Positions 45,276 to 57,662 are shown, numbered from the stretch's first letter. The stretch is DNA of 64,000 bases from Zhengitettix transpicula (GCA_037074705.1 CM073591.1:132501032-132565031), one strand, 5' to 3'. The notes: generated from the letters alone by a model not told the origin. Translations and numbers: made by a program.

Positions 45276-46634
45276 TGTAATGCCTTGAAGGAAAGGCATT
45301 GTTTCAGATTAATGGTCTTGGCCGTCGGAGGAAGTTGTAATGTTGTGTACTTAGGATTAGTATTGATAATTCAGAGCAAGGCACATGCGGGTGGCCTGTC
45401 GCAAGATAAATCTGTTAAGTCAGGCATTGTTTCTGATTAATGGCCTGGACAGTTCAAAGAACAGTTTGTAATGTTGTTTACTTAGGATTGAGGGTGCAGT
45501 TTGGGTGGTCTGGAGAATTTAGAAGAGCGCACGTGCATGCGGGGGTGAGAAGACAAGTTCAAAGTAATTGAGGGTGCAAAGACAAATTAGACCTGTCTCG
45601 ATGATCGTCTTTTGGACAAGAGAGAGTAGCGAGCTATTTGCTAACTAAGGAACTGCAGCTGCATAATATAAATCTCGGGATAATGGAGGAAACTGTCATC
45701 GGGCAGTTGCGACGTAGTTTTGGAACAAAGGAAAAAAGAAGGGACTGGGATATATAAGCAAGAGCGGCTTTTGAAAAAGTTAGTTGAGTTTTGGAGTTAG
45801 AGTTAGTTAGAGTTAGGGAGGCGTACGGCGAGCACCGAGAATGGAGGACTTGCTAGTTAGTTATTCTGCGACCACCGAAGAATGACTAAGACAGACATAG
45901 TTTAAGGGGGGAGAATGTTTTATAAGTTGCAGCCTGCGAGAGAAATAGCAAAATATTCAACGATAAACATTTTTGTATGCTGAAGTCTAATCTGTTGTAA
46001 TATCAAAATTAGACCACTGTCTTCGATGGTAGGAGACCAGGACACTGCATCCAGCGTCGAGTAGTTTTCACCACGAGCAAGTGATATGTCCTTCACGAAC
46101 GGAGAACCAGCTTTCATCAAACCAACAGTGTGTGTTAGAGTCAGTGTTTAAAACGTCCAGTATATAAAGTGTGTGTGTACGAACGAGCCAAATTTTCCTG
46201 AGTAATCGTAAGTTGAAATTTTATGGTATTAATATGTGTAAACGGAATCAAAAGATACAGTCAGATACCGTTCTTTTCTTTTGTGTTAATAAAATAAACT
46301 CTTTAAATTTATAATCAACCTTGTAGAATAAGTTCGTCGATCATTAATTTCGTCTAGGTATAGACGAAAAAATATTCATTTTTAATGTACAGCTAAATTT
46401 TATGTTCTTTGATTATTTAAATGTTCTGTCCGTTATCAAACCCAATAAAGACCCATGAGAGAATGAGATTATTTTTATAATTTTAAATTGTATAATTGGT
46501 TCAAGTTTTGTTAAATAAATTTTGTTTGTTATAAAGTTTATAATTGCTCATTTAAAAGCCCATCATATTTAATTATTACATTTTGGCTACCACAACGTGG
46601 GGCAAATTAGAAAGTATCCCGTTTGTTTATTACA
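45276..46634 (+). mobile_element. LTR-like unit C2 with promoter and PBS-like site
   Basis: It begins TGTAATGCCTTGAAGG at 45276 and ends TTATTACA at 46634, flanked by ATAT (45272-45275 and 46635-46638). A TATA box (GGGATATATAAGC, 45748-45760) and an AATAAAGACCC poly(A)-type signal (46442) give an LTR-like order. An internal direct repeat (AGGCATTGTTTC.GATTAATGG at 45294 and 45421) lies near the start. A primer-binding-like TTGGCTACCACAACGTGGGG (46583-46602) follows an internal ATTATTACA end, so the site lies inside the target-flanked unit. No coding capacity. Confidence 0.65.
46583..46603 (+). promoter_or_regulatory. Primer-binding-site-like motif
   Basis: TTGGCTACCACAACGTGGGG resembles the TGGCGCCCAACGTGGGGC form that follows the 5' LTR of many insect LTR retrotransposons. 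The same motif appears reversed in A1, A2 and B2, and degraded in C1 (23931-23950). Confidence 0.5.
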
Positions 46635-46916
46635 ATATATTTTTCTCCCTAAGCACAGTGACCTAGTCTACACCTGCAAGAATTACACCGCTGCATCGAC
46701 GGACAATGCAGATTTGAGACTGTTCGTCATCCGTCAGCGTCCGCTGAAAGAGATAATCGCCAATCTGAGAGTTACGTAGTCTGGATGCCCATAAGATTTT
46801 TTACCATTTTATTTGAATGAATTTTGCGAATCAAATGAATATATTCATAATTTTCTAAAGGAAAACTGTTAATCAGAACCCTCGACAACGCTCACAGCAA
46901 GAGATCTTCAATATAT
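46635..46916. other. Spacer between two LTR-like units
   Basis: A 60-codon plus frame (46597-46779) spans the unit edge and is incidental. Nothing recognised. Confidence 0.4.
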
Positions 46917-47887
46917 TATAATAAATAAATAAATGGCTTTTAAGTAAATGAAATAATCAACAGGAATTTAAAACATATAATTATTTATTTCACAAACAAT
47001 TACAATTTAAAATATTAATTTCTCTTAGGGTCTTCACTTGGTTTGATAATGGACACAACAATTTGATTTAAAAATCTTATTAACAAACAAATCACCTAAA
47101 CAATACGTCGATAGAAATAAACTTAAAAAGAAAAGAAATTAACTTGATAATTAAAATAGAACGAAATTTAAAGGTAAAGAAATTAACTCTGATTGGCAAT
47201 TAAAATAGAACGAAATCTGACTTCTATCCTTTAATTACGTTTACATAAATCATTATTTTTTTATATTTTGTTACTCACATCTGTCCAGCTGATTCCAGCA
47301 TTCCTTTTGTTTTCGGGAGAACACTATTGCAAAAATTTTACACTGATTCTAATATTGGCTCACAGATTTTACACTCTTGAAGTCCACCTTGATAGGCTCC
47401 CAGGAACTCGGATGATCCTCCTTTTTGTCAGCTGTCTGGTGACCGCTTGCCTTATATGAATCCTGTGATTCATAGATTTGCTAGTCTTTTTTCCGCTTGG
47501 GACTTAAACTGCAACTTTACTATTCACGGCTGGCTACAGACGTATAAACTGCACTCTTTTCCTGGCTGCTGATAAACGTAACAACTGCTAACTTAGCGAT
47601 ATTTTCGATGTAATGCTTTCGTGAATGTTTTTACTTTGTCTTAAACTCACAACTTTGTATAATAATACATTAAACAACGGCTAGTCTCTGCTCTAGACTC
47701 ATTTGTTCCGTTCTCCGAAATGTCCCGTCACCAACTGAACTATCGTAGTCTCGAGGTTTAGCGCGCATACGCCATTTTGACTTTCCGACAAAGTAACAAA
47801 GCTCGACTCTATTGTTGTTTCGGAAGCTCCTGCCGCTACAATTAATTTTATTAAAACAAATTAATGGCCTAATTAATTGGCATTACA
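46917..47887 (-). mobile_element. LTR-like unit D
   Basis: On the minus strand it starts TGTAATGCCAATTAATTAGG at 47887, the same first nine bases as C2, and ends TTATTATA at 46917, with ATAT on both sides (46913-46916, 47888-47891). The complement of 47022-47045 (AACCAAGTGAAGACCCTAAG) matches the AAACCCAGTGAAGGCCCTGA block of unit C1, so C and D are related families. A GTAGCGGCAGGAGCTTCCG segment lies near 47840. No coding capacity. The 63-codon plus frame (47268-47459) lies inside it. Confidence 0.6.
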
Positions 47888-48039
47888 ATATATGAATAAT
47901 ATTTATAAATATCTATAAAACTATTTTAATTTAACTCAATATCGGAAATTCTAGAAACAATTTACATATAAAATTCGTCCTTAAATTTAGGTCTTGTGAT
48001 ATAGTAAAAAAGAATTGTAGGTGCACCAGATCTAATGGA

Positions 48040-48150
48040 TGCAGGAATTTCGCACTGGATGTGGAGTCGACAGGGGTAGCTCAGTCGCAGAGCTTCTTTC
48101 CGGTAGGCTGCGGTCCAGATTCGATTTCTTGTTCGGTCAATATTTTTCCT
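48040..48150 (+). mobile_element. tRNA-like SINE fragment, copy 2
   Basis: GGAATTTCGCACTGGATGTG, then TCGACAGGGGTAGCTCAGTC and GCAGAGC (A box), followed by GGTCCAGATTCGATTTC (B-box-like). The leading segment is shared with 7781-7885. The B box is degraded. Not a functional tRNA: the acceptor stem cannot form. Confidence 0.5.
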
Positions 48151-49525
48151 TCCTGATACTTCATTTCAATATTTTAAATAAAATCAGTTAATCACTTAAC
48201 CACGTAAAATTATTACATTACAATGTATTATTGATTATTATTTGATGTTGATCATTCCAGTAAGAAGGGTGAGCAAACAGGTAGTTACCTAATGCATACG
48301 AATTACTTTATAATTTAATTGAGAACATTGACGTGAAAGGTAATACAACACTATTAATTGTGTTAATGAAGTGAATTGATTTAGAATTATGAGTTATGGA
48401 CTATTTTTATACATCTATAGTAAATGTTCTAATGTTGTTAATTTATATAGGCTATGTCAATCCTACATACCATTGGTTTATCACCAGTTCTTTAAAACGG
48501 CTGTATATTAGTGCGTCTATCAAGACCTGTACAATCGGCGAATAATCATTTCATCCAATTACGGAATATAAATTTCAAAATATGATATAAAGATAAACGT
48601 GAGAATCATTAATTCTCACTGCGTTAATTTTCTTCAATCAAAGAAGGGCACATCATAAAGCTCAATATTTATCGGCAATACTTCGAGGAGTATCTTACAT
48701 AAATATGTTTATGAAACTCACTTTTATGACGTCTCCACTTTTATTATCCGAAACGATTGAAATATATTATCATATAATAAAGATGATACACCCATAGCCT
48801 TACATTATTTGTATATTATTTTATATAATGATCGTATATTGTTGTTATAATATTGCTAAATTCAGTTTCAGTTGATGTACATGTGCTATTGCGCTACAGA
48901 ACATAAATAAATTTTGGGGATAATATTTTTTTTCATTTTTAGAAACATCTTACCCATCTAAATTCCTTATTCCACTATCCCGCTAATTCAGCCACTTGGT
49001 AATCTCTGTACTGAAAACAGAAAATCTGACTCGAGTAATAAATGCGCATTATTCCTTTTCATTTTACCGCACTCACAAGGAAAATACATTCGTGTTATGC
49101 AAACTCAGTACCTGAAGATTATCGAGAGAATTTCCTCAGAGCACTTAATCGAGTATTTCGGTTACTTATGAATCACGTATTTATTTTACTTAACCCTCTG
49201 TTAGTCACGCTAATATCAGGGGATCGACGCAATTTAATTCCCTTGTTATGTCCGGAGACATGGACTTTTATAACATCTCAGAGGAAAGTGTTTACAATAA
49301 TCTGTCAAGGTCACACTCCAAAAGCTACCGTAATTTCTCGGAAAATGACTTTTGAATAAGGAAGTGACGATTCTTCAGACCAGGGGACCCACTGTGACCA
49401 CTCACCAGTATTTTTCTCCTGCTTGCCGCAGTAATACGGAGTGATAATATACTTCCTTTTCGTAAAATTGACGATTATTCAGTTTTAGTATAACATATTA
49501 CTTCTTTTATACTTGAGTTTCTATT
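48151..49525. other. Non-coding DNA, nothing recognised
   Basis: It contains a 105-codon plus-strand frame (49042-49359) with no domain that I can identify. AT-rich elsewhere. Sequence near 49379-49400 (ACCAGGGGACCCACTGTGACC) resembles the complement of a segment near 50848 and may belong to the piggyBac-like element interrupted by the next SINE. Confidence 0.4.
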
Positions 49526-50054
49526 TTTTATCTTTTTTTTTAGGGTAACAGGCTACATGAGGGTAATCCACATGGTGGCAACTCTCCTTTAATAGCATAG
49601 GAACGGATTTGAAAGGGGGGATGTGGAATTGTAGAGGAAGGTAGCCAAGGGTTAACTAGGGTCACCGGGCTATATTTTAAGGATCCTACCCGGCATTCGC
49701 CTAAAAATAATGCAGGGAAAACCCTAGAAAAACCTTCATCAGGTAGGTTGGGCATTGGGTACTTGTCCCACGCACTTCTGATAGCGGGAGAAGAGTTTGC
49801 TGTGGGGACGCAGCATTCCCTTCTCCGTACCTCGACCAGTTTAGGAGGCAGCTGACCGGCTGTTCCAATGGGAACAGAGAACAACTCTTACCGTGTGCCC
49901 AAGTTCTGTGACCCCGGAACATACACATCTCAAAACAGGCCGAGGTGCCTCGGCTTGTGGCAACCTTAGTTCAAAAACGGAGAGAGGAAAAGGTAGCCCC
50001 TTCCTGTCTCTCCTACAAGATTCTGCCTGCGAGAGAATAGCCCTCGCAGACCCA
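49526..50054 (-). mobile_element. SINE-like retroposon, full-length copy
   Basis: Flanked by the exact 10-bp duplication AGTTTCTATT (49516-49525 and 50055-50064). On the minus strand it starts TGGGTCTGCGAGGGCTATTC and runs ~530 bp to TAGCCTGTTACCCTAAAAAA with an A tail (T-run 49533-49541). It matches 57685-58237 over its whole length. No RNA polymerase III B box was recognised in the head, so the source RNA is unknown. The minus frames at 49540-49928 and the plus frame at 49893-50087 lie within it and are not genes. Confidence 0.85.
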
Positions 50055-50104
50055 AGTTTCTATTGTCATAAGTGGATATTACATTAGTAGTTTCTTATTT
50101 TAAC

Positions 50105-50440
50105 TTACCCTTTTTCTGTTTGTGAACATTTGTGAAAAATGAGTAAAACTATATACACCTTGATGTAGATGTAGATAAAATTCGTCGTCTTGTTTAGAAG
50201 AAGATAATTATGACACAACAGTTGTACCAGATGATATTGAAGAATCAGGAGATGAATCGGAAACTGAAGATATTGTAGGAACTGGGATCATGAAATTGCC
50301 GTACTAGATTTAGAAAATACTGCGGGCCATGTTTCAAGAATAAAAAACAATGTAAAACAGAATATTGTTTTAAAAACTGTGAAAGTTTTTTATGTTTGCG
50401 AATCCACACGAAAATAATTTGCCAAGATTGCCTTGTCCAA
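50105..50440 (+). pseudogene. piggyBac-like transposase remnant, internally deleted
   Basis: DKIRRLV, then after a 1-base shift LEEDNYDTTVVPDDIEESGD (50193-50252) and more acidic residues, looks like the acidic N-terminus of piggyBac-type transposases. Shortly after, 50318-50430 encodes a cysteine-rich stretch with the spacing C-x2-C-x7-C-x4-C-x3-C-x4-C, ending in LCL and later CQDC, like the C-terminal cysteine-rich domain of that family. The catalytic DDD core between them is gone. A TTAA-bearing end near 50931 could be its right terminus, but inverted ends were not firmly matched. Confidence 0.4.
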
Positions 50441-53400
50441 AAGTAAACAAACATGGAAACAAATTCTGATTACTGTACTTATTTGACCAAAAATGTAAAT
50501 ATTTAGATTTATATTATGTATTCAAATATTATTTATGGACATTTTATCAGCATTTTCTAAAAAATATACAATAAATTAGTCGTATAAGTAACTAACTGCA
50601 ATTATATTTTAAGCACTCTGAAACTGTTTGTCTCGCAACTAGCTGATTGGTTTAGAGTCTCAATATTGGATGATTATAATTCTAAACGATATAGTGATAT
50701 TATAAAATTAGGATTGTTTTGATAGTAGATTTTCTTTAACACATATTTTTAATACAATGGCAAGTTTGAATTAAACCAGACTGTATTTTTGTAAAAGGAT
50801 TCAAAATAATTGATTCTTAAAAGCGATCAACAGCGGAATAGTTAACTTTTGGTCCCCTGGACCTAGCGCGACTGACCGCGTTACTTTAGGGGGCGCGACT
50901 AACGGATCGTTAATTTCAAATACGCGGTACACTTTATGTACTCCTCTCGCATCAAAATATACTGACAGTGACGTAGACATTAATTATGTTATTGTTAGAG
51001 GTTTAAAATTAGTTCGAGGATTATATAGTTCAGTACTTTGTTCCGTTCAGTTTTAATATAGATACGTTATCAAACAATCTGCTTTGGAAAATGAAACAAT
51101 ACTAATTCATAATTAATAATTTTTTAAACTATATTTAATAAATTATCAATAATAAAAACAACCAAATCTTCCAGAGCTCAATTCTTTAATGTTGAAAGAA
51201 ATACAATATAAGTCAGAAGTATAGAACAGAAGCTTTCAATCATTCATGGCCATAATCATGTATAAAAAATCAAACATTCATATACATGTCACAATTATAC
51301 TACATTAGAATAATATTGGTAAAACTACGAATTATTACAATATACTTATATTACCAGTATCTCTATTTCGACACTTATCACAATTTACAACCTCGCAACC
51401 GTGTGCGCATTGTCAAATGAATGTGTGTTTGAATAAGAAATTTTTATATATAGCACGAACTACACAAATAAACATAATCATCATTGTTCGTGTCTATTTA
51501 AATTATTATCCACATTAACAATTGTTACTTTTAATCACAATACAAAATGTAATTTTAATCATTAGAAAACAAATAATAACAATCATCATTTACAACAATA
51601 TTCATCATGAATCAAGTCAATTAATTAATTTCATTTTTGTTATAGCAAAAAAAAAGTCACAATCAAAGGTTATTTTAAAGAAAACAACATTTAAGAGACA
51701 TTATAGTGCAAAAATCTACCGCACGATCCTGATCAGAACTTGTTCCGAAAATTAACTTTATTAAAAATATATACCGAGGAAAAATACTTTCGGGTTAGAA
51801 ATGCTAAATTATTCCGCGTTTAAAAATTAGAAAATGATGTAAACAGAATTAGAACACATTATATGTGCGGTTCCAGTGTATTGGCAACCCTATAGCTGAT
51901 GTAGTTTTATTATTTTACGTACCTATCCTCGTAAAAATTGTTGCTTGGAGTGCTGAAGAGTTTTCACTGTCATTTAGTATTTGCCAGTAATTTACTTCGG
52001 ATCATTCAAGAATTGAGTGATTTTTATATACTGATTTAACGAAACATCGCATGTTAAACATATTTAATTGCTTTTTCAATAAACAACTAGTTCCCAACGT
52101 CAAAAGTTACAAATTATGTAGCTACTATACATTTCAACGTCAATGTATTATTATCAGATTTGATGTATTTTGATTATTATATTTACATTGAGCAATTTAT
52201 GATATTATTATTCAAAGTAAATTACGGAAGTTTTTTTATAGTACTTGAAAATATTATTAGTATTAGAACTGCGAAACGCAGTCACGAGAAAAATATTTTC
52301 CACAATTAAGAAATTTTATATTTAGTGTTGAATTTAAAGCCATTTCAAGCACATTGGAGATGAAAATCACGGTATGATAGGAAAGTTTTAACAGTTAACT
52401 TGTTAGCGCAGAAGAACACTGCCCCCACCCCCCTCCCCAAATTAATTTAAGATTATTTTTTAAAATTTGAGTAAAAACGTCTGTGTATCCAGAAACGAGT
52501 TTTGGCTTACTGGAAATTACGGCTATAAAGTTTGGCGCCGATGTGACGGTGTGTCGAGGATGAACCGTGAATTCAGACAAAGGTGGCGAATTTTGGGAGA
52601 ACCCTGCATCAGGGGTTTGACCTGACCAAAATCCCCGAAGGTTAACCCTTACAAAAGGCGAGAGTAAGCCCGCGAAAGTGTAAAATCAACGCTCATTTGC
52701 TAAAATAAAACACGTGAAGAGATTTCCACCCTCTGGTAGGGAACGAAGAGAGTCGAACTGGAATGTGGACAAGCGAGGAAACAGGACAGTTTCTATCAAT
52801 AACCCGAAAAACGAGAGAGTCTGAAAAGGTAGAAAGTGTAGGAGAAAAAATAGTTCGCATGTACAACTTGGAGAAGGAAGAAAGGCCCAACCGACGGAAG
52901 AAGAATCTTGCAGGAGATTCTAAGAGTTGTTACGCCGACGAAGGAAGATTAAAGGAGAAATCCGCCAGAAATTTCTGTGAAAATTTTATTGTTAGCCTGG
53001 GGAATCCGACTGCAAAAGATGATCAGGTGTATTTCAAACTACAACGTAAATAATCTGACTCACGTATATGCCCTCACTTACGACCCCTTTTATTTTTGGC
53101 GTATGTTCAAAGTCTCATACATTTGCTTTAAGATTTGCCCATTTAACGTATCAGAAATTTATTTCAATATTTGATGTAGTTAAAGGATGATATCTAAAAT
53201 TTAAACTCAAAAGTGAGTAAATTTTAGTAACCTTGATGCAATTGGAACGGACCCGGTTGAATTTGTGTAAACTCTTAATTATAAATAAATTAAATTAAAT
53301 TTTAATTTTTTCATATAATATTATCCACCAGCATTATATTACACTTGAGGGAATTCATTTCATAACGAATCGGTTAGATTCGCAGCAAGACAGCCTGAGT

Positions 53401-54688
53401 TTTATGAGTGGACGAAAAAACTGAGTCACGGTTATTACGACTTGCAAGTTCTGTCTTGATGCGAGGTTCCTGGGTGTGGCAGCTCATGGCCAGAGCATCA
53501 ACATTCAACATGCATATCACACTTGTGTAAAATTTGGAATTATTGTCCATTTTACTGCACAAAATGTTAGTGTACTACTTAACTTGTAATCACAACTATA
53601 TAGCTATTTACTTAACGATTTTTTTTGCCAATGGTTCGAATGTAATAATTAGAGAGTTAAGTTCTCTGCATAATAAGTTCAAGAAGATAAGCTATGCTTC
53701 GATTTATTGCAGACTATTTTCATCTAACTCCTGTTTTGAATTATATTTAAATTTTGTTTCGATTTCTACACCCTTCGCCATTTTAAGTTTGAACTAATTA
53801 ATTTTTACAGAATTTTTAAAATTCATTGCAAAATTCTTCCAATTTGTTTCACTTTCTATTCTCTTTGTATTGTGGCTTATTAAATCAATTACGTTGTACG
53901 CTTAGTTCATTCTGTTCACAATAACGCGTTTAGTGGCAGTCATTAAAGACTGCCATTTTGTAGCCTATCCTGTTTGCAATCTGTAAGTCAAGGTTGTTAT
54001 TTAATAAAGTTTAATTTTTTGTTCTTTACTCAGCTATAGATATATAACTTCATCTGTATTTTTTGACACCACCGTTCATGGTATAATTTCTCCATTCTTC
54101 TGATTGACCCAAACACTTGTAACATAAATTCCTGATTGGTTAGAAACTTACGTAATAGCAGCTTAAACAATGTCAAGACGCTAATAGTGACTTCCCCAAA
54201 CCCAAGGAATATTTATTGCTCTTGGAAATACAGGGAATGATAGTGTTAGGACCTGTGACGTGAAGTGCTGACTGTCAGCTGCGTGCTGGGTGAGCTAAAT
54301 TATTTTTACTTTCAGTGTTGATATGGAGATGCAGTGAGGGGTCTGAGACGGAATACATCATGAACTCGAGGAGGAAAAATGTAGACATTTTTTAATTGCA
54401 TGCAGTTCAGTTAGGACGTTCTTTTTAGTTGGTAAGAGGACAAAAAAATACACTGAGTTGCTTAGTTTCAGTAAAGGAGGGAAGAAACGGGGATATAGAC
54501 AGTGTATTTTGAAAATGAAAGGGTGAGACTTCAAGGCATCCAATAACAATAAGGAGAGCATTTTTTTCGATGAACAGCTAGGTAAAGCTAACCAGAGACA
54601 ATGGAACGCAGAAAATAGTCGGCATCATGCACCAGGAAACAGATAAGCGTTTTTAAATATAAAATCTATAAAAAATATGTAAATATAT
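50441..54688. other. Non-coding DNA, nothing recognised
   Basis: About 4.2 kb without a recognised element. A 96-codon plus frame (52763-53053), rich in Lys and Glu, is the best unexplained frame but has no domain or splice support. AT-rich runs lie at 51100-51700. Confidence 0.4.
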
Positions 54689-55807
54689 TGTAATAATCAC
54701 ATTTAAGTGATTAATTCTTAATGAAGATTAAAATATACCCCACGTTGGAGCACAAAATGTAATAAACAAAACGGGCCTCCAATAAAGATAGTTAATTTTA
54801 AATTTAAATGAAGACGACGTTCGAGCACGAAATGTAATAAACACAATTAAATGATTAATTTTTAAATGTTTTGCCCAACGCTGGAGATTAAAAATGTAAT
54901 ATTCACATTTATTTTATTAAATTTATTTAATTATATTTTAAAGTGAAGATAAGCCTTACGTAATAAATAAATTAAAAGTTAAAATGATAGGATTTTAAAT
55001 GAAAACAAGAATTAAGAATATAACACAAAATTAATTTAATAAAAACAAATTCTTATCTCAATTGACATTTTACAAGTTGGTAATGTGCCAGGGCTTAATT
55101 TCAGGGTCTCCAATAAAAAATGTTACTAAAATGACAATTAAAAACTTACAATGCAAACAATTCCTGACTTAAATAATTATTGAAATACTAAATCTGACGA
55201 TAATTATATTTACACATTAGATTTACAATTAATAAATTTTCTTTTTTGTTTACTTTACCATTAGCTGTTCGTCTGGGCTCGATCTCACTTGATTTTTAAA
55301 CATATCACAGAAAGACCATATTTCACTGAATTTATGGAAGTTGTCGTTTATAAACACAAAACACTTCCTGCTCTTAACAGTTGATAACGATGTTTTTTTA
55401 AACTTTTATAATTGCATGAATATGGCAATAGACGAAATACTTCAGATTGTCGACTCGTAATTCCAAAACCCGGGTCTTTAATATAATATGTCTCCGCTGC
55501 CTAATCACTCTTGCGCAAATATGGTACCAGGAACTTTGAATCAGGGACTCCACCAAACACACTTTTCACTTTCTGGTCCAAGTAACTCTGAATTACATCC
55601 TCCTCAAAACACAACTTTTCGCCTTCATGGTCCAAGCAACTCTGAATATCTCAAGTTCTGTACGTCCCAGTGCTGCCTGAGGCAAGAATGCAACTTTAGC
55701 AAGCAAGCATTATAGGCTCCAATTTCCTGTAGTCAATAACCAAATTTACGCCGCCGTAAATCGTAAAATTTTGTTTATTAAATAATTACATATTTTTAAT
55801 TAGCACA
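54689..55807 (-). mobile_element. LTR-like unit B2 with three PBS-like repeats
   Basis: On the minus strand it begins TGTGCTAATTAAA at 55807 and ends ...GATTATTACA at 54689, with ATAT at both edges (54685-54688, 55808-55811). It matches B1 over most of the body. Near its 3' end are three tandem motifs, on the plus strand CCCCACGTTGGAGCACAAAA (54737), GACGTTCGAGCACGAAA (54814) and GCCCAACGCTGGAGATTAAA (54870), each followed by ATGTAATA. The plus frame 55488-55715 lies inside it and includes a partly duplicated segment shared with B1. Confidence 0.65.
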
Positions 55808-57662
55808 ATATATAATTTTTTTAAAAAATCACCTTGAGAGAAAATTAAATATCGCTATAAATTTTAATAAAAATGGAAATAAATTTATAACATTAAATTG
55901 AAAATAATTCAAATAACAAATTTAAGAATTAGTGATACTAAAGAAAGATAAATTACCTTCTTAAACACTAAATCTTACATACTATAATTTCGAAATTGGA
56001 AAAAACAGGATAAGTATAAAAAGTGTGTACCAGAAACGGATATGCCATTACTAAAATAGGGTGATTGTCATCTTTTATAAAAGTGATTATTCAGTCAGAA
56101 GTTGGTACACCATTTGAAGAAGTTCCTAGTAGATGTATATAATTTTCTGGTTAGCAATTTCTAATGACTCATGACTTCCCCCGGAACACTTACTTTTTCT
56201 CAAAGGAAGAAAATGTGGGTTATTAGATGAAGTGACCGAGAAACTAGTCGGGTTGGAATCAAGGGTATTGTTACACCAGCGACATAACCTTGAATGACCA
56301 TTTATCTAAGTTTTTTTCAGGATTGACTGCTTATGCCGGTTTTTTTTTTTAAAAAAACGTCTTTTCCCGTCATGCTCGCTGTTGTTATATCTTACAAGTT
56401 TCTGCTAGTTCCATTTATATTATCTTTCGCACGTATGGATGTTGTACTGCCACGACAACATTCTTAGATACCTAACAAGGAACTAGCTAATGTTGACATT
56501 TTTAGAGAATATAATATAATGTAGAACAAGTTTTAAACTCCTACGAAATCAGTTATATACAGACCGTGGAAAGTGATCCGAACAGGATTTCTAAACGTTT
56601 CAGCCATCCGTCTTTACTGCGTCTACTACGCCTGTTGTAAGCAAAGGGTATAACCTAAATTAACATCCTTTATATTGTTGTACGCTTACTTTAGTCTAAT
56701 ATTGTGAATATTCTAATATTTAATTTTACCCAAGCTTTAGTGTGAAAATAATAGGAACTTGACATAGGAACTGCACTAGTCGAAGGTTATGTTTAATGTT
56801 CCGACATTGACCGCCCTTGTCTCGTGAAAATGACGAGCATTTGCATACGCATTGTAGCCGACGTAATTACGGCACTTTCCTTCCTCGCATCCGGGTCGCG
56901 TGCCGCTAGTAAACAAATTCCTGCTCCAAGTGCGGCTAAACCGCCCCGATTCTTTGAAAATTCCATCACTGCACTCCGGGTCAATGACCCGACTAACGGA
57001 CGACTGGATATCGTTATTTGACACGGAATTTCGATCCACCTCGGATCTCTAGCACTGTCGCACATTTGCGACGGTGTCACAACGGAACAGTGTGTCGGCA
57101 CACGGGTTCGACAACGATCGCACAAAATGGCAGAAATTAAATCAAGAATCTCTCAGCCATCTAAAATACAAACGAATTAAGTTTAATGAAAATATAAAAA
57201 CCATGAAAATTAATGTTTTTATCGCAATTTGTTACAGTCTTGGTTTTATGCTTAACAGTAACAAGGTTTAAACGTAAACGTGTTTCAAATATTTCCGTAA
57301 AAAACCTGTCAGAGCTGTCGTTCTAGATCTGGATTGAATCGAGTACTCTCATTATGCAATGAATGATTAAGACCACTATGCAATTTTGTGCATGCGAAAA
57401 ATCTCTTGCATTTTTTGACCCACCTACGCAGTGCGATTATGAAAGGAAGTGGTCATATTGATGCGACAAATCGCATCCCACTCTCTAATGTCCGAAAGAC
57501 GCGATCGTAGTTCCCAGTTAATTACTTCGTTGAGTGAGGATGATTTGCTGCTTGCAATCGTTGTACAATTGTAACTGGAAAAGAAGAAAAACAAATATTC
57601 GTTCTGAATCTTATTAATACAGTTCGGCCTACACAGGGGCAGTTCCACAGCCTCATGGCATT
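55808..57662. other. Non-coding DNA with one GC-rich patch
   Basis: 56800-57130 is clearly richer in GC and CpG than its surroundings, with long open frames on both strands (56793-57125 minus, 56824-57021 plus), but no domain. The remainder is AT-rich, with a frame at 57424-57749 (minus) lacking recognisable motifs. Confidence 0.4.

Noticed and set aside
45780..45822. Telomere-like TTAGG-type repeat (GTTAGAGTTAGTTAGAG)
   Set aside because: Only three or four irregular units inside an LTR-like element, not an array.
49042..49359. 105-codon plus-strand frame with hydrophobic segments
   Set aside because: No recognisable family, and the hydrophobic stretch is short. Chance is the simplest explanation.
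49540..50087. Frames of 64-114 codons on both strands
   Set aside because: They lie inside a repeated retroposon with target duplications, and similar frames appear in the 57685-58237 copy.
52763..53053. 96-codon Lys/Glu-rich plus-strand frame
   Set aside because: Could be a coding exon or a gag-like piece, but no motif, acceptor or donor could be defended.
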